Positions 19,330 through 31,228 of a stretch of 64,000 nucleotides of DNA are shown one piece after another; the first letter of the stretch is position 1, and each line of letters starts with the position of its first letter. Position numbers and translations under genes: made by a program. Where the stretch lies: assembly GCF_004359985.1 (NCBI RefSeq), contig NZ_SMRO01000003.1:666206-730205 (forward strand), in the 5' to 3' direction. Source of the stretch: Paraburkholderia flava. Its GTDB lineage: Bacteria; Pseudomonadota; Gammaproteobacteria; Burkholderiales; Burkholderiaceae. The notes beneath the pieces were generated by a model. That model saw nothing but the letters and a program-made list of their open reading frames with translations. It made no database searches and was not told the origin of the DNA.

Positions 19330-20223
19330 CTAGTCCGACGATGCGTCGGTGTCGATCAGATATCGAACGAGCAGATCCCCGAGCGGCGTGAGCGCGTTGA
19401 AATCGCGAACGCACAGATGAAGACGCCGCGACGCCCACGTGTCGACGATCGGCAGAACCACGAGGCCTGGACGATACAGGCTCGTCACCGATGCGCGTGA
19501 CAACACCGCGATGCCGACGCCGGCTTCGACCAGCATGCCGACGTCCTCGACGCTTTTCAGCTGCACGCGATAGTTGATCTTGTGTCCGAGACGGGCGGCG
19601 CGATCGCCGAGATGAATCTCCAGCGCGGCATCCTTGTGGCCGACGAACGCATCGTCGACGATATCGGCGAACAGCACGTGCTGCCTGTCCGCGATGCGAT
19701 GCGTGCGGCTCGCGACGACGACGAGCTGATCGTCGGCGACGCAGCGGGTTTGCAGTGTGCCGATATCGGTGATGTCCGCGACGAGGCCGACTTCCGCGCG
19801 CCCCTCGGCGACTGCGAGGACGATCTCGCGGCTCGGACGCTCATCGATATCGACCGATAGATCCGGATACGCGGCGAGAAACCGGCAGAGTTTCTGCGGG
19901 ACGAACACGGCGAGCGCGGCGGTATTCGACAGCAGCGCAATGCGCCCCTTGAGCCCCGTTCCATACGCGCGCAGTTCGCCGCGCATCTGTTCCACCTGAC
20001 CGAGAATCTGCCGTGCGTGGCGCATCAATGCCTTGCCCGCTGCGGTCGGTGTGACGCCGCGACGAGTGCGGTCGAGCAATGGCGTACCGAGCGCGGCCTC
20101 CATCCCCGAGATGCGCGCGCTCACCGATGCGAGCGCGAGATTGGTCATCTGTGCGCCCTTCGTGAGGCTGCCATGCTCCACGACGGTCAGGAATAACCGC
20201 ATGTCGGTCAGGTCGAACCGCAT
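19330..20223 (-). CDS. LysR-family transcriptional regulator
   Basis: 297 residues. The N-terminal winged helix-turn-helix is MRFDLTDMRLFLTVVEHGSLTKGAQMTNLALASVS (quoted in part: DMRLFLTVVEHGS and NLALASVSARISGME), followed by the LysR substrate domain from about residue 90. ATG 20223 has AAGGGA upstream and the correct family N-terminus, whereas the frame itself extends to 20313. It is transcribed divergently from a TauE/SafE-type permease 81 bases away, and likely controls it. The effector is unknown. Confidence 0.9.
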   Translation of the reverse strand: MRFDLTDMRLFLTVVEHGSLTKGAQMTNLALASVSARISGMEAALGTPLLDRTRRGVTPTAAGKALMRHARQILGQVEQMRGELRAYGTGLKGRIALLSNTAALAVFVPQKLCRFLAAYPDLSVDIDERPSREIVLAVAEGRAEVGLVADITDIGTLQTRCVADDQLVVVASRTHRIADRQHVLFADIVDDAFVGHKDAALEIHLGDRAARLGHKINYRVQLKSVEDVGMLVEAGVGIAVLSRASVTSLYRPGLVVLPIVDTWASRRLHLCVRDFNALTPLGDLLVRYLIDTDASSD

Positions 20224-20304
20224 TGTCGTCCCTTCGGTTTTGGCGAAGTCTAGCATTGGAAATGGCAGATTGTGGAACACGGATTTTGTTCTTACGATGC
20301 GTCC

Positions 20305-21069
20305 ATGAACCACCTTCTATTCCTCTCTGCTGCGGGTCTCGTCGCCGGTGCAATGAATGCGCTGGCGGGCGGCGGCTCGTTCGTCAGCCTGCCGGCGCTG
20401 ATCCTCGCCGGTGTGCCATCGGTTCAGGCGAATGCATCGAGCACGGTGGCGCTGTATCCGGGCGGCCTCGCGAGCGCGTGGGCGTATCGCGACGGGCTCG
20501 GTCCGGTCGGCGCCGTCGGGTTGCGCCCGCTGCTGCTGTCGACGCTCGTTGGCGGGATGCTTGGCGCTGTGTTGCTGCTCGTGACGTCGTCGGCGGCATT
20601 CAATTTCGTGCTGCCGTGGCTGCTGCTGCTTGCGAGCCTCGCGCTCGCGTTCGGACGCGCGCTCGGCGAGCGGTTGCGGCAACGCTGGCGCATCCGGCCG
20701 TGGGCCGTGCTGATCGTCCAGTTCGCGTTAGGGATCTACGGCGGCTACTTCGGCGGCGCGGTCGGCATCATGATGATCGCCGTGTGGGGTTTGCTCGACA
20801 GTAGCGACGTGAAGCGCCTGAGCGCGCCGCGGACGCTGCTGGTCAGCGCGGCGAACACGATGGCGGTGCTTACGTTCATCGCGGCCCGCGTCGTGCACTG
20901 GCGCGAGACGGCGGTGATGCTGGTCGCGGCGATCGTCGGCGGGTATGGCGGCGCGCAGATCGGCCGACGGACGCCCGCGAAACTGATTCGTGTGGGGACT
21001 TTAGTGGTCACGGCGTGCATCACCGTGGCGTTCTTCGTGCGGGCGTATTTCCCGAAGCTGGCGGGATGA
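20305..21069 (+). CDS. TauE/SafE family sulfite/organosulfonate exporter-like permease
   Basis: 254 residues with about eight hydrophobic segments. The N-terminal GLVAGAMNALAGGGSFVSLPALIL and the repeat-half FALGIYGGYFGGAVGIMMIAV are the paired glycine-rich signatures of the TauE/SafE (DUF81) family. Members move anions such as sulfite, sulfoacetate or other organic acids across the inner membrane. No sulfur-metabolism gene is adjacent, so the substrate is open. ATG 20305 is preferred to the open frame at 20272. The divergent LysR gene is its likely regulator. Confidence 0.88.
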   Translation: MNHLLFLSAAGLVAGAMNALAGGGSFVSLPALILAGVPSVQANASSTVALYPGGLASAWAYRDGLGPVGAVGLRPLLLSTLVGGMLGAVLLLVTSSAAFNFVLPWLLLLASLALAFGRALGERLRQRWRIRPWAVLIVQFALGIYGGYFGGAVGIMMIAVWGLLDSSDVKRLSAPRTLLVSAANTMAVLTFIAARVVHWRETAVMLVAAIVGGYGGAQIGRRTPAKLIRVGTLVVTACITVAFFVRAYFPKLAG

Positions 21070-21119
21070 CGGTGCCTGGCTTCGGAGCGGTTGAACCGAT
21101 GCAACAACGGGAGGCGGAC

Positions 21120-21242
21120 ATGATGACGGCCCTTCTTGAAACGATCGGCGCACTGGGCGTGCTGGCGAGCATCGCGGCGAAGTTCTCGCTCTTCGGCTGG
21201 GGGCGTGGCGGCAGGAGTAAAGCCGGAATCCCGCGTCGCTGA
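21120..21242 (+). CDS. Possible 40-residue membrane-associated peptide
   Basis: A short frame starts MMTALLETIGALGVLASIAAK and ends GGRSKAGIPRR. A good ribosome site (GGGAGG, seven bases upstream of the first ATG) precedes it, and residues 4-25 form one amphipathic or hydrophobic helix followed by a basic tail. It lies 50 bases after the TauE-type gene on the same strand. No family was recognised. The stretch from 21243 to coaD shows no further gene. Confidence 0.4.
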   Translation: MMTALLETIGALGVLASIAAKFSLFGWGRGGRSKAGIPRR

Positions 21243-21484
21243 TTGCGGCGGGGCGTTCACGTATGATCTGTCGATCGGGGTCGGCTGGGTGCCGTGCACG
21301 GGGATGCGGCTGTCGGGTCAGGGATTGCCCGATAGTTTTTCCACTCGCGTGAAAATGAGGAATAATGCGCGTTCGAAAACAGGCGCCGTGACGGCTAGCC
21401 CCTATGGCGAGCGGTCACAGGCGGCAAGTGTGTCCCGACGATGCGCATTGATATGCCCATTTGTCTGAAGAGAGGAGAAGTCGC

Positions 21485-21982
21485 ATGGTAGTCGCCGTGT
21501 ACCCAGGTACCTTCGACCCGCTGACGCGCGGTCACGAAGACCTCGTTCGGCGTGCATCGAGCATTTTCGACACGCTGGTAGTGGGCGTCGCGGACAGCCG
21601 CAACAAGAAGCCTTTCTTCACGCTCGACGAACGTCTCGACATCGCACACGAAGTGCTCGGCCATTATCCGAACGTGCAGGTGATGAGCTTCAAGGGGCTG
21701 CTAAAAGACTTCGTCCGCAGCAACAACGCGCGTGTGATCGTGCGTGGCCTGCGAGCCGTGTCCGACTTCGAATACGAGTTTCAGATGGCGGGGATGAATC
21801 GCTATCTGCTGCCGGACGTCGAGACGATGTTCATGACGCCGTCCGATCAGTACCAGTTCATCTCTGGAACCATCGTGCGCGAAATCGCCCAGCTGGGCGG
21901 CGACGTCAGCAAGTTCGTGTTCCCGTCCGTCGAAAAATGGCTGCACGAGAAAGTGGCCGCGCTGGGGCAGGATAACGGCTGA
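21485..21982 (+). CDS. coaD: Phosphopantetheine adenylyltransferase
   Basis: 165 residues. The nucleotidyltransferase signature [18 protein letters not shown] contains the (T/H)xGH motif; [19 protein letters not shown] and [19 protein letters not shown] complete the active site. It joins ATP to 4'-phosphopantetheine, the penultimate step of coenzyme A synthesis. GAGGAGA ends eight bases before ATG 21485, so the longer frame from 21461 is not used. Confidence 0.97.
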   Translation: MVVAVYPGTFDPLTRGHEDLVRRASSIFDTLVVGVADSRNKKPFFTLDERLDIAHEVLGHYPNVQVMSFKGLLKDFVRSNNARVIVRGLRAVSDFEYEFQMAGMNRYLLPDVETMFMTPSDQYQFISGTIVREIAQLGGDVSKFVFPSVEKWLHEKVAALGQDNG

Positions 21983-22041
21983 GCGAATGCGGCGGGGGCT
22001 CGGATCTCCGCCCCTCGCATGCACTGCTGCGATCGGTCGAA

Positions 22042-23101
<1,060 letters not shown>

Positions 23102-23130
23102 CGCCCGCATCTTGCGCGGGCGCGTGTTCC

Positions 23131-24204
23131 TCACTTTCCGTCGATCATCCCGCGCAACGCGCCGAGCAGCGCATCGCATTCGGCATCGGTGCCGATCGAA
23201 ATGCGCAGATGCTGGTCGATACGCGGCGCGTTGAAGTGCCGCACGAAAATCTCCCGTTCCTTGAGCTTCGTCATGAGCGTTGCGGCGTCGTGCGTTCGAT
23301 GCCGCGCGAACACGAAGTTCGCCGCCGACGGCACGACGTCGAAGCCGAGCGCGGTCAGTTCCGCGGTGAGCCGCGTGCGCGCGGCGATTACTTTTGCGCA
23401 GCTGTCGCGGAACCACGCGTCATCTTCGTAGGCGGCGCGCGCGGCGACTTGCGCGAGACGATCGAGCGGATAGGAGTTGAAGCTGTCCTTCACGCGGTTC
23501 AGCGCGTCGATCAAGGTCGGATCGCCGAACGCGAAGCCGATACGCATGCCCGCGAGTGAACGCGCCTTCGATGCGGTCTGCACGACGAGCAGATGCGGAT
23601 AGCGGTCGATCAGTTTGATCGCAGACTCCGCGCCGAAATCGACATACGCCTCGTCGATCACGACGACAGATCCGGTATTCGCCGCGACGAAACGTTCGAT
23701 TGTCGCGAGCGGCAGCGGCTGGCCGGTGGGCGCATTCGGATTCGGGAACAGCACGCCGCCGTTCGGCGACGCGTAGTCGTCGAGATGCAGAGCGAAAGTG
23801 TCGTCGAGCGCGACGGTCCGGTATGCGACGTCGTAGAGACGCGCGTAGGCCGGATAGAAGCTGTACGTGATGTCGGGAAACAGGATCGGATGGTCGTGCT
23901 TCAGCAGCGCCTGGAAGACGACCGCGAGCACTTCGTCGGAGCCGTTGCCGGCGAATACCTGTTCGGCCAGGATGCCGTGATGCGCGGCAACCGTCTCGCG
24001 CAACGCGCGGGCGGTCGGGTCGGGATAGCGCCGCAGCGTATCGCCGGTCGCGCCGAGTTCGTCGCGGATCGCGTCGACGACGCGCGGCGACGGCGGGTAC
24101 GGGTTCTCGTTGGTGTTCAGCTTGACCGGATGCGAGAGCGCAGGTTGCTCGCCCGGCGTATACGGCGTGAGACGGCCGACGATGTCACTCCAGTAACGGC
24201 TCAA
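23131..24204 (-). CDS. hisC: Histidinol-phosphate aminotransferase
   Basis: 357 residues of the class I/II PLP aminotransferases. Signatures are [58 protein letters not shown] and the PLP-lysine segment [17 protein letters not shown]. It transfers an amino group to imidazole acetol phosphate in histidine synthesis. It lies outside any his operon, 54 bases after pth on the same strand, so it is probably a second copy or the dispersed copy; some such proteins also act on aromatic amino acids. Confidence 0.9.
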   Translation of the reverse strand: MSRYWSDIVGRLTPYTPGEQPALSHPVKLNTNENPYPPSPRVVDAIRDELGATGDTLRRYPDPTARALRETVAAHHGILAEQVFAGNGSDEVLAVVFQALLKHDHPILFPDITYSFYPAYARLYDVAYRTVALDDTFALHLDDYASPNGGVLFPNPNAPTGQPLPLATIERFVAANTGSVVVIDEAYVDFGAESAIKLIDRYPHLLVVQTASKARSLAGMRIGFAFGDPTLIDALNRVKDSFNSYPLDRLAQVAARAAYEDDAWFRDSCAKVIAARTRLTAELTALGFDVVPSAANFVFARHRTHDAATLMTKLKEREIFVRHFNAPRIDQHLRISIGTDAECDALLGALRGMIDGK

Positions 24205-24258
24205 GCGTGCCTCCTGCGAATGGCTGACTACGCGATACGAAGACGAAGAGGGCGCGTA

Positions 24259-24861
24259 TTACGACGCGCGATGCAACTGCATCATCGCGCGTTCGAGTTC
24301 GCCCTTCACGATCTGCGGCATCACCGCGAGCGAGCGCTCGATCGACGCATCGATGACATCCTGTTCTTCCCGGCGCGGCGGTTTCAGCACGAAGTTCGCG
24401 ACGTCCGGTTTCGCGCCGGCGCGCGCGTTTTCGGGGATCAGGTCACGCGGATGGCCGATACCGATCCGCAGACGCCAGTACTGCTGCGTCGACAGATGCG
24501 CGGAGATGTCTTTCAGGCCGTTGTGGCCGCCGCTGCCGCCACCGAGTTTCAGCTTCACGGTGCCGGGCGGCAGATCGAGTTCGTCGTGCGCAACGAGAAT
24601 CTGGTCGGGCAAGACCTTGAAGAAATGCGCGACGGCGACGACCGATTGCCCCGAGCGGTTCATATAGGTCTGCGGCTCGAGCAGATGCACTTCCTCGCCA
24701 TGCAGCCGCGCCTTCGCGTAAAAGCCGTGGAAGCGTCGTTCGTCGCGCAGCGTGGTACCGGCCTCGCGCGCGAGTTGATCGACCAGCCAGAAGCCGGCGT
24801 TGTGGCGCGTCGCGGTGTATTCGGCGCCCGGATTGCCGAGCCCGACGATCAGCTTGATCAT
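24259..24861 (-). CDS. pth: Peptidyl-tRNA hydrolase
   Basis: 200 residues. Signatures are [21 protein letters not shown] with the catalytic histidine, then [11 protein letters not shown] and [19 protein letters not shown] with [10 protein letters not shown]. It releases peptides from stalled peptidyl-tRNA. MIKLIVG at 24861 is the family N-terminus; the frame continues to 25122 across the terminator of rplY, which is not coding. It lies 133 bases after rplY, a common order. Confidence 0.97.
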   Translation of the reverse strand: MIKLIVGLGNPGAEYTATRHNAGFWLVDQLAREAGTTLRDERRFHGFYAKARLHGEEVHLLEPQTYMNRSGQSVVAVAHFFKVLPDQILVAHDELDLPPGTVKLKLGGGSGGHNGLKDISAHLSTQQYWRLRIGIGHPRDLIPENARAGAKPDVANFVLKPPRREEQDVIDASIERSLAVMPQIVKGELERAMMQLHRAS

Positions 24862-24908
24862 GATGGAGAACGGTGCACGGCAAGAAGCCGCAACGCCGGA
24901 AAAAAGTC

Positions 24909-24942
24909 GAAAAAAAACCCGCCGGGGCGAACCTCGGCGGGT
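24909..24942 (-). terminator. Rho-independent terminator after rplY
   Basis: The stem ACCCGCCG (24917-24924) with CGGCGGGT (24935-24942) is followed on the minus strand by eight T. It separates rplY from pth. Confidence 0.9.
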
Positions 24943-24994
24943 CACGTCGACCGTTTCATTGAAACGGATCGAGAGGATAGCGTCGCTTGAACGA

Positions 24995-25618
24995 TCAGGC
25001 GGCGGGCGTTTCGCCCTTACCTTCGCCTTCGGCAGCAGCATCATCCGCGACGGCACCAGCCGGAATCGTCGCCGAAGCGATGACCGGGTTTTCTGCGTCG
25101 ACGTGCGCGACCAGCGCGACACCCTTCGGCAGCGTGATGTCCTTCGCGTGCATCGTTTGACCGGCTTCGATCTTCGCGAGATCGACTTCGAGGAATTCCG
25201 GCAGATCGGCCGGCAGGCACTCGACTTCGATTTCGTTCAGCACGTGCGAGATAACTGCGCTCGACTGCTTCACGGCCGGGTTGCTTTCCTGGTTCATGAA
25301 GTGCAGCGGAACGCGCGTGTGCAGCTTCTTCTTCGCGTCGACGCGCTGGAAGTCAACGTGCAGCACGAGCTGGCGGAACGGATGGTATTGCACGTCGCGC
25401 AGCAGAACCTGTTGTGCCTTGCCGGCGACTTCCAGGTCGAGGATCGACGAGTGGAAAACTTCCTTCTTCAGGGCGTGCCACAACGCGTTGTGATCGATCT
25501 CGATCAGTTGCGGTTCAGCACCAGCGCCATAAACGATACCCGGGGTCTTGCCCGTGATACGCAGGCGGCGGCTCGCACCCGTACCTTGCAGATTGCGCTC
25601 GAAAGCGACTACTTTCAT
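24995..25618 (-). CDS. rplY: 50S ribosomal protein L25, long (general stress protein Ctc) form
   Basis: 207 residues. The N-terminal L25 domain (1 to about 90; [22 protein letters not shown]) binds 5S rRNA. The C-terminal TL5/CTC domain (about 95-185) is followed by an Ala/Glu-rich acidic tail. This is the longer form common in betaproteobacteria, unlike the 94-residue E. coli protein. It follows prs by about 150 bases. Confidence 0.96.
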   Translation of the reverse strand: MKVVAFERNLQGTGASRRLRITGKTPGIVYGAGAEPQLIEIDHNALWHALKKEVFHSSILDLEVAGKAQQVLLRDVQYHPFRQLVLHVDFQRVDAKKKLHTRVPLHFMNQESNPAVKQSSAVISHVLNEIEVECLPADLPEFLEVDLAKIEAGQTMHAKDITLPKGVALVAHVDAENPVIASATIPAGAVADDAAAEGEGKGETPAA

Positions 25619-25653
25619 CTTGATTCTCCATTAGCTGCCCGCGACCAGGCAGT

Positions 25654-25690
25654 AAAACGGGGCCGCTCGCCTTGCGGCTGGAGGCCCCAG
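25654..25690 (-). terminator. Hairpin after prs, possible terminator or attenuator
   Basis: GGGGCC (25659-25664) pairs with GGCCCC (25683-25688), with an alternative inner stem GCCGC/GCGGC. It is followed on the minus strand by a short TTTT, so termination is probably partial. It lies between prs and rplY. Confidence 0.5.
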
Positions 25691-25770
25691 ACTCAGCGGT
25701 ACGAACTTTCGTCTGTCCGTACCGATTGTGCAGACATGCAGCAAAAACCTGCTGCACACCCGCAAATGCT

Positions 25771-26727
25771 TTAACTCTCTGCGAACAGCGACATCACTGA
25801 ATCGCCGCGACGGATACGTGAGAACGTTTCGGCCAGCAGACCGGCACTCGTCAGCGAGCGGATCTTCGCGCACGAACGCGCTTCTTCGCCGAGCGGGATC
25901 GTATCCATGATGACCAGTTCGTCGAGCGCCGATGCCGCAATGCGCTCGCCCGCGCCGCCCGACAGTACCGGGTGCGTCGCGTAGGCAAATACCTGCTTCG
26001 CGCCGCGTTCCTTCAGTACCTGGGCTGCTTTGCACAGCGTGCCGGCGGTGTCGACCATGTCGTCCATGATCACGCAGGTCCGGCCTTCCACTTCACCGAT
26101 GATGTTCATCACTTCGGCGATGTTCGCTTTCGGACGACGCTTGTCGATGATCGCGAGATCGCAGTTCAACTGCTTCGCCAGTGCCCGGGCACGCACCACG
26201 CCGCCGACGTCCGGCGATACGACCAGCAGATCTTCGTAGTTCTGCTTGCGCAGATCGCCGAGCAGCACGGGCGTCGCGTAGATGTTGTCGACCGGGATGT
26301 CGAAGAAACCCTGAATCTGGTCAGCGTGCAGATCCATCGTGATGATCCGCTCGACGCCCGCGATTTCCAGCATGTTCGCGACGACTTTCGCCGAGATCGC
26401 CACACGGGCCGAACGCGGCCGGCGGTCCTGGCGGGCATAGCCGAAGTAGGGGATGGCGGCGGTGATCCGGCCTGCGGATGCGCGCTTCAGCGCATCGACC
26501 ATGATCATCAATTCCATCAGGTTGTCGTTCGCCGGTGCGCAGGTGGACTGCAGAACGAAGACATCTTTGCCGCGGACGTTTTCCTGGATCTCGACCTGGA
26601 TCTCGCCATCCGAGAACCGGCTGACCATCGCCTTGCCGAGTGGAATACCGAGGATGTTGACGACTTCCTGTGCAAGCGCGGGATTTGCGTTGCCAGTAAA
26701 AACCATCAGGCCGTCATGGCTGCTCAT
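25771..26727 (-). CDS. prs: Ribose-phosphate pyrophosphokinase
   Basis: 318 residues, the normal length. Motifs are [65 protein letters not shown] and the PRPP-binding loop [17 protein letters not shown]. It makes PRPP from ribose-5-phosphate and ATP for nucleotide, histidine, tryptophan and NAD synthesis. It is directly downstream of ispE and tRNA-Gln, the conserved order in these bacteria. Confidence 0.98.
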   Translation of the reverse strand: MSSHDGLMVFTGNANPALAQEVVNILGIPLGKAMVSRFSDGEIQVEIQENVRGKDVFVLQSTCAPANDNLMELMIMVDALKRASAGRITAAIPYFGYARQDRRPRSARVAISAKVVANMLEIAGVERIITMDLHADQIQGFFDIPVDNIYATPVLLGDLRKQNYEDLLVVSPDVGGVVRARALAKQLNCDLAIIDKRRPKANIAEVMNIIGEVEGRTCVIMDDMVDTAGTLCKAAQVLKERGAKQVFAYATHPVLSGGAGERIAASALDELVIMDTIPLGEEARSCAKIRSLTSAGLLAETFSRIRRGDSVMSLFAES

Positions 26728-26772
26728 CGTGCACCTGCTTCAGGCTGGGGGCGAGGGAAATGCGAGAATTTT

Positions 26773-26849
26773 TGGCAGGGGAGGAAGGAGTCGAACCTTC
26801 GAATGCCGGAATCAAAATCCGGTGCCTTAACCAACTTGGCGACTCCCCT
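26773..26849 (-). tRNA. tRNA-Gln (anticodon UUG)
   Basis: 77 bases with a complete cloverleaf: acceptor AGGGGAG with CTCCCCT, D-loop AGTTGGTTAA, anticodon loop TTTTGAT giving UUG, T-arm GGTTCGACTCC and an encoded 3' GCCA. It lies between ispE and prs and is likely processed from their common transcript. Confidence 0.97.
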
Positions 26850-26898
26850 ACACTAACTTTGAGCTTCGCCGGATGCAGACCATCCGACGATGCAAAAC

Positions 26899-27780
26899 TT
26901 ATGACGCGAAGCCGTAGAGTGGATGCGAATCCAGGCTTGAGGTGACTGCGCTGTTCCAGCCGACTGGCAGTCTGGCTTGTGCCATCTGCGCTTCGCCGAG
27001 ACTCTGGAACGCTGCAAAAACACTGGCGCCCGATCCGGTCATCCGCGCGGGTGCGATGTTATCAAACCACTCGAGCACCTGCGCGACTTCCGCGTATTTT
27101 CCCACGACAACCGGCTGCATGTCATTTCGGCCGAAACTGTCTGGCCAGCCCGTATTGCAGCTTTGTTGTGCAAGAAAGACCGTGATTGTGAGGGGCTTTG
27201 AGTCCCTTGTCAACGCTTTCTCGGAGAAAATCACCGCAGTCGGGACGTGTACTTTCGGGGTGACGACGAGGAAGTGGCGCGCCGGTAACGGCACCGCCTG
27301 CAGTGCCTCGCCGACACCCTCCGCGAACGCGTTCTTGCCGAAGACGAAGAACGGCACATCCGCGCCGAGCTTGAGCGCCAGCGTCTGCAATTCGGCGCGC
27401 GGCAGATTCAGCTTCCACAGACGATTCAGCGCAAGCAGCGTCGTCGCGGCGTCGGAGCTGCCGCCGCCGAGCCCGGCACCCATCGGCAGGCGCTTGTCGA
27501 TCTCGATGTCGACCCCTTCGGCCGTACCGGTGTGGGTCTTCAGCAGCATCGCTGCGCGCACCGTCAGGTCGTGTTCGGGCGGGACACCGGCGACTTCGGT
27601 GCGGCGGATCACCTGACCGTCGGTGCGGCGCGTGAAATGCAGCGTGTCGCCCCAGTCGAGCAACTGGAACGCGGTCTGCAACGCGTGATAGCCGTCCGGG
27701 CGACGTCCGGTGATATGCAGGAAGAGGTTCAGTTTCGCCGGTGCGAGACAGTCGCGCAGCGAATCGGTTGTTTCGATCAT
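26899..27780 (-). CDS. ispE: 4-diphosphocytidyl-2-C-methyl-D-erythritol kinase
   Basis: 293 residues of the GHMP kinase family. Signatures are [22 protein letters not shown] at the N-terminus (substrate-binding), the ATP loop [15 protein letters not shown] and the C-terminal [14 protein letters not shown]. It phosphorylates CDP-methylerythritol in the non-mevalonate isoprenoid pathway. It starts 22 bases after lolB, in the TPR-lolB-ispE-tRNA-prs series. Confidence 0.97.
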   Translation of the reverse strand: MIETTDSLRDCLAPAKLNLFLHITGRRPDGYHALQTAFQLLDWGDTLHFTRRTDGQVIRRTEVAGVPPEHDLTVRAAMLLKTHTGTAEGVDIEIDKRLPMGAGLGGGSSDAATTLLALNRLWKLNLPRAELQTLALKLGADVPFFVFGKNAFAEGVGEALQAVPLPARHFLVVTPKVHVPTAVIFSEKALTRDSKPLTITVFLAQQSCNTGWPDSFGRNDMQPVVVGKYAEVAQVLEWFDNIAPARMTGSGASVFAAFQSLGEAQMAQARLPVGWNSAVTSSLDSHPLYGFAS

Positions 27781-27802
27781 GAGCGGAAAACGACGCGTGC
27801 CG

Positions 27803-28456
27803 TTATTGATCCAGCACGAGCTTGATGTCGAGCGGTGGTTGCTGGCGGTTCAGGTCGACGCGCTTGACGCCGGTGGCGGGAGCGTCGGCGTAGGCCAGGT
27901 AGTCGATGGTCCAGCCGTCCTGTTCGATTTCCTTCAGACGGCCCGGCTGCTGCGGATCTTCGATAGTCTTCGCATGCGAGGTCGGCGCGGCCGACGGTTG
28001 CAGCCAGTACCTCAAGCCTTCGACGGGCAGCGCGAAGCCGATCGCATTCTGCATCAGCGTCGACACGTTGTCGGCGGTGAGCGGCTGGCGGTTCGGCAAT
28101 TCGAGCGACGCCGAAGCCGGCGACGATGTGATGATCGCGAGCGTCTGCCCGAACGGATTACGCAACTGCACGGTGACCGTGTCGCCGGTTTCCTGCCAGT
28201 CGAAGTTGCCGTACGCGTTGCGCTGCTGGCCGTTCTGGTCGTTGTACTGAACCGCGAAGCGGCCGTGGTACGCGCGGCTGGTCTGTGTCGACAGAGACGT
28301 CGCGGCATTCGACGTAGATGGCCCCTGCGGCTTCACCGACGCGCAACCCGACAGCGCGACGAGCGCCGCCGCGCACAGCGCGACACCGAACGACGCGCGT
28401 CGGGATATGCGCGGCGCAGCAGAGGGAACGAAACGGACGAGACGGGAAACCAGCAT
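27803..28456 (-). CDS. lolB: Outer-membrane lipoprotein receptor LolB
   Basis: 217 residues with an Arg-rich signal peptide and lipobox LSGCAS (lipidated Cys at about 38). The core [27 protein letters not shown] and [12 protein letters not shown] and the C-terminal WTIDYLAY match LolB. It takes lipoproteins from periplasmic LolA and inserts them into the outer membrane. Its ATG overlaps the stop of the TPR gene by one base. Confidence 0.92.
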   Translation of the reverse strand: MLVSRLVRFVPSAAPRISRRASFGVALCAAALVALSGCASVKPQGPSTSNAATSLSTQTSRAYHGRFAVQYNDQNGQQRNAYGNFDWQETGDTVTVQLRNPFGQTLAIITSSPASASLELPNRQPLTADNVSTLMQNAIGFALPVEGLRYWLQPSAAPTSHAKTIEDPQQPGRLKEIEQDGWTIDYLAYADAPATGVKRVDLNRQQPPLDIKLVLDQ

Positions 28457-30300
28457 CAGAGATCGTTCACCTGAAAGCGTTTGAGCGTATTGACGAGCGT
28501 GTCGTTATCCGGCTCCAGCTTGCGCGCTTCGCGCCACGCGGCGCGCGCCTGATCCTGGTCACCGCTCTTCCACAGCACCTCGCCGAGGTGCGCGCCGATT
28601 TCGGCGTTCGGTTGAAGCTCGTAGGCTTTGCGCAGCAGTTTGACCGCATCCGCCGTATTGCCGAGCCGGTACTTCACCCAGCCGACGCTGTCCATGATGA
28701 ACGCGTCGTTCGGTGCGAGCGCCGATGCTTTCTCGACCAGTCTGTCCGCTTCCTGCAGACGCTGGTTGCGATCAGCGAGCGAATAGCCGAGTGCGTTGTA
28801 CGCCTGCGGATTGTCCGGCTGCGAGCGGATCAGCTTGCGCAACTGGCCTTCCATGATTTCGTAATGGCCGTTCTTTTCGGCGGCCATCGCGTAGTCGTAG
28901 GTCAGATCGGGGTCGTCTGGGTAATCGGCGGTGGCCTGCGCGAGCCGTGCCTCCGCTTCCGGATAGTGCTTCGTGTCGAACAGCACCGCTGCATCCGTGC
29001 GCGCGATCAGCGCCTGGTCGCGCGGATCCGGGGCCTTGATGTTCGCGAGCAGTTTGCGCGCGTCATCGGGCTTGCCCTGCTTTTCGAGCAACTGCGCACG
29101 CGTGATCTGCGCCGGGACGTACTGCTGGCTCGCGGGCGTGATCTTGTCGAGCCAGTTGGCGGCGCCTGCTTCGTCCTTTTGCTCGAGCGACAATTGCGCG
29201 AGATAGATGTACGCCTGACCCGCATCGGCGCCCGGCGTTGCCTCTGCTTTCTGCGCGTATTGCGTGAGCCACGTCTGCGCTTCGGCCGGCTTTTTCTGCT
29301 GGATCTTGATCAGCCCGAGCGCCATCAACGGCGTGAGGTCGTTCGGGTTGTCCTTGTGCATCACCTCGAACTGCTTCTGCGCATCGTCGAGACGGTCGCT
29401 GGCCAGGTAGACCTGTGCGAGCGCGAGCCGCGCGTCGTGCGACTTCGGATTCTGCTGAACGTACTTCTCGATCGCGGCGGTGCCTTCCTTGCGCTCGTCC
29501 GGACCCATCTGCGTGAGCGCCAGCGCGGCGGGCAGATAGTCGGGCTTCAGCGTGAGCGCCTGTTCGAGCGACTTGCGCGCGCCCGGCGCATCGTCGGCGA
29601 GAATCTGCTGACGGGCGAGCGCCATTTGCGCCTCGGGCCGGTTCATGTCGTTCTTCAACAGATCCTGCAGCACATGCAGGCCGCCGACACGATTCGGTCC
29701 GCGCGACAGCAGCAACTGCAGCGCGAGGATGCCGTTGCCGCGATTGTCCGCCGGGATTCGCGCGAGTTCGCGCGCGAGCAGCGGCGACGCGTCATCCGGT
29801 TTGCCGGACAACACGAGCAGCGACGCGTCGAGCTGCGCAGCACGTTCCGAGCTGGGCGCATACTGCTGCCACAGTTGCACGGCGGCGAGCGCATCCGACG
29901 GACTTTGCGCGGCCAGCGCGATTTCGGTCGCGCGCTGCGCCATCCGCGGATCGTGCGTGTCGCGCGCGAGTGCGAGATAGGTCTGGTAAGCGGGTGCCGC
30001 CTGGCCTCTTTGCAGCGCGACTTCGGCTGCGAGTACCTGGAACACGATCTGGCTGGAGAGCTGAACGTCCGGCAGATCCTTCGCTTCGTCGGCGCTTTGC
30101 GGGCCGAGTGCGTCCGGCAATGTCACCGAGGTGTCATCCGAATCGGACGACGGGTCCTGGGCATGCGCGGGCATCGCGACGAACGTCCACGCGGCGAGCA
30201 CGGCGACGCCGAGAAGCCGGCGCGGGGATACGGCTGTCGGTACGCGCGACGCGCGAGCGGGGCGCTTCATCAAAAGCTGCTTCACGAAGGACAGGTTCAT
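28456..30300 (-). CDS. Secreted tetratricopeptide-repeat protein
   Basis: 614 residues from ATG 30300. It has a long basic signal peptide ending near MPAHA-QD, then a chain of TPR-like helix pairs over almost the whole length (for example [60 protein letters not shown]). This class of exported TPR protein sits before lolB in many betaproteobacteria, and a role as an envelope scaffold is plausible but unproven. Divergent mutM starts 87 bases upstream. The frame extension to 30369 has no support. Confidence 0.88.
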   Translation of the reverse strand: MNLSFVKQLLMKRPARASRVPTAVSPRRLLGVAVLAAWTFVAMPAHAQDPSSDSDDTSVTLPDALGPQSADEAKDLPDVQLSSQIVFQVLAAEVALQRGQAAPAYQTYLALARDTHDPRMAQRATEIALAAQSPSDALAAVQLWQQYAPSSERAAQLDASLLVLSGKPDDASPLLARELARIPADNRGNGILALQLLLSRGPNRVGGLHVLQDLLKNDMNRPEAQMALARQQILADDAPGARKSLEQALTLKPDYLPAALALTQMGPDERKEGTAAIEKYVQQNPKSHDARLALAQVYLASDRLDDAQKQFEVMHKDNPNDLTPLMALGLIKIQQKKPAEAQTWLTQYAQKAEATPGADAGQAYIYLAQLSLEQKDEAGAANWLDKITPASQQYVPAQITRAQLLEKQGKPDDARKLLANIKAPDPRDQALIARTDAAVLFDTKHYPEAEARLAQATADYPDDPDLTYDYAMAAEKNGHYEIMEGQLRKLIRSQPDNPQAYNALGYSLADRNQRLQEADRLVEKASALAPNDAFIMDSVGWVKYRLGNTADAVKLLRKAYELQPNAEIGAHLGEVLWKSGDQDQARAAWREARKLEPDNDTLVNTLKRFQVNDL

Positions 30301-30387
30301 GGAAATCCGTTCAATGTTTCGGACGATTGTAACGCGCTCGCTACAATACGCGCACAACCACTCACGCAAGTTGCAGACCAGTTAGAC

Positions 30388-31218
30388 ATGCCAGAGTTGC
30401 CAGAAGTTGAGGTTACCCGTCGAGGAATCGAACCTTACGTTGCCGGGCGCCGCGTGGAGCGCGTCGACGTACGCACGCCCGCACTGCGCTGGCCGATTCC
30501 GGACGGTCTCGCCGCGATGCTGCGCGGCCGGTTGGTCCATAAGGTCGAGCGACGCGGCAAGTACCTGCTGTTCGAAGTCGACGAGGGCTGGTTCATCGTG
30601 CATCTGGGGATGACCGGCACGCTGCGCGTCCTGCGCAACATGCCGCATCCGCCTGCGGCGGCGAAACACGACCACGTCGACTGGATCTTCGACGAGTTCA
30701 TTCTGCGCTATCGCGATCCGCGGCGCTTCGGAGCCGTACTGTGGCATGCGCGCGCCGACGGCGATGTGCTCGAACATCCGCTGCTCGCGGGGCTCGGCAT
30801 CGAACCGTTCGCGCCTGCATTCAGCGGCGCGCTGATGCATCGACTGACGCGCGGTCGCAAGGTATCCGTCAAGCAGGTGCTGCTGGCGGGCGAGGTCGTG
30901 GTCGGGGTGGGCAACATTTACGCTTCCGAAAGCCTGTTTCGCGCGGGCATCCGGCCGACAACCCCGGCGGGCAGAATCTCGTTGGTCCGTTACGGTTTGC
31001 TGGCGGATGCGGTCCGGGTGACGCTCGCCGCTGCAATCGAGAAGGGCGGCAGCACGCTGCGCGATTTCGTCGGCAGCGACGGCGAGAGCGGCTATTTCCA
31101 GCTCGACTATTTCGTCTATGATCGCGCGGGCCAGCCATGCCGCGTGTGCGGCACGCCGATCCGACAGATCGTTCAGGGGCAGCGTTCCACTTACTACTGC
31201 CCGACCTGCCAGCGCTAA
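30388..31218 (+). CDS. mutM: Formamidopyrimidine-DNA glycosylase
   Basis: 276 residues. It begins [16 protein letters not shown], with the catalytic Pro2 and Glu3. The middle has the catalytic-lysine segment [17 protein letters not shown], the H2TH DNA-binding helices, and the C-terminal zinc finger CRVCGTPIR...YYCPTCQ. It removes 8-oxoguanine from DNA. The reading frame is open for 2 kb before this ATG, antisense to the TPR gene, but that part is a codon-bias artefact. mutY follows eleven bases later, so both 8-oxoG repair enzymes are in one operon. Confidence 0.98.
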   Translation: MPELPEVEVTRRGIEPYVAGRRVERVDVRTPALRWPIPDGLAAMLRGRLVHKVERRGKYLLFEVDEGWFIVHLGMTGTLRVLRNMPHPPAAAKHDHVDWIFDEFILRYRDPRRFGAVLWHARADGDVLEHPLLAGLGIEPFAPAFSGALMHRLTRGRKVSVKQVLLAGEVVVGVGNIYASESLFRAGIRPTTPAGRISLVRYGLLADAVRVTLAAAIEKGGSTLRDFVGSDGESGYFQLDYFVYDRAGQPCRVCGTPIRQIVQGQRSTYYCPTCQR

Positions 31219-31228
31219 TCGAGTCTCC

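Noticed and set aside
28318..30387. Two-kilobase upstream extension of the mutM frame
   Set aside because: It is antisense to the TPR gene and Arg/Val-rich; MutM requires the N-terminal Pro exposed at 30388.
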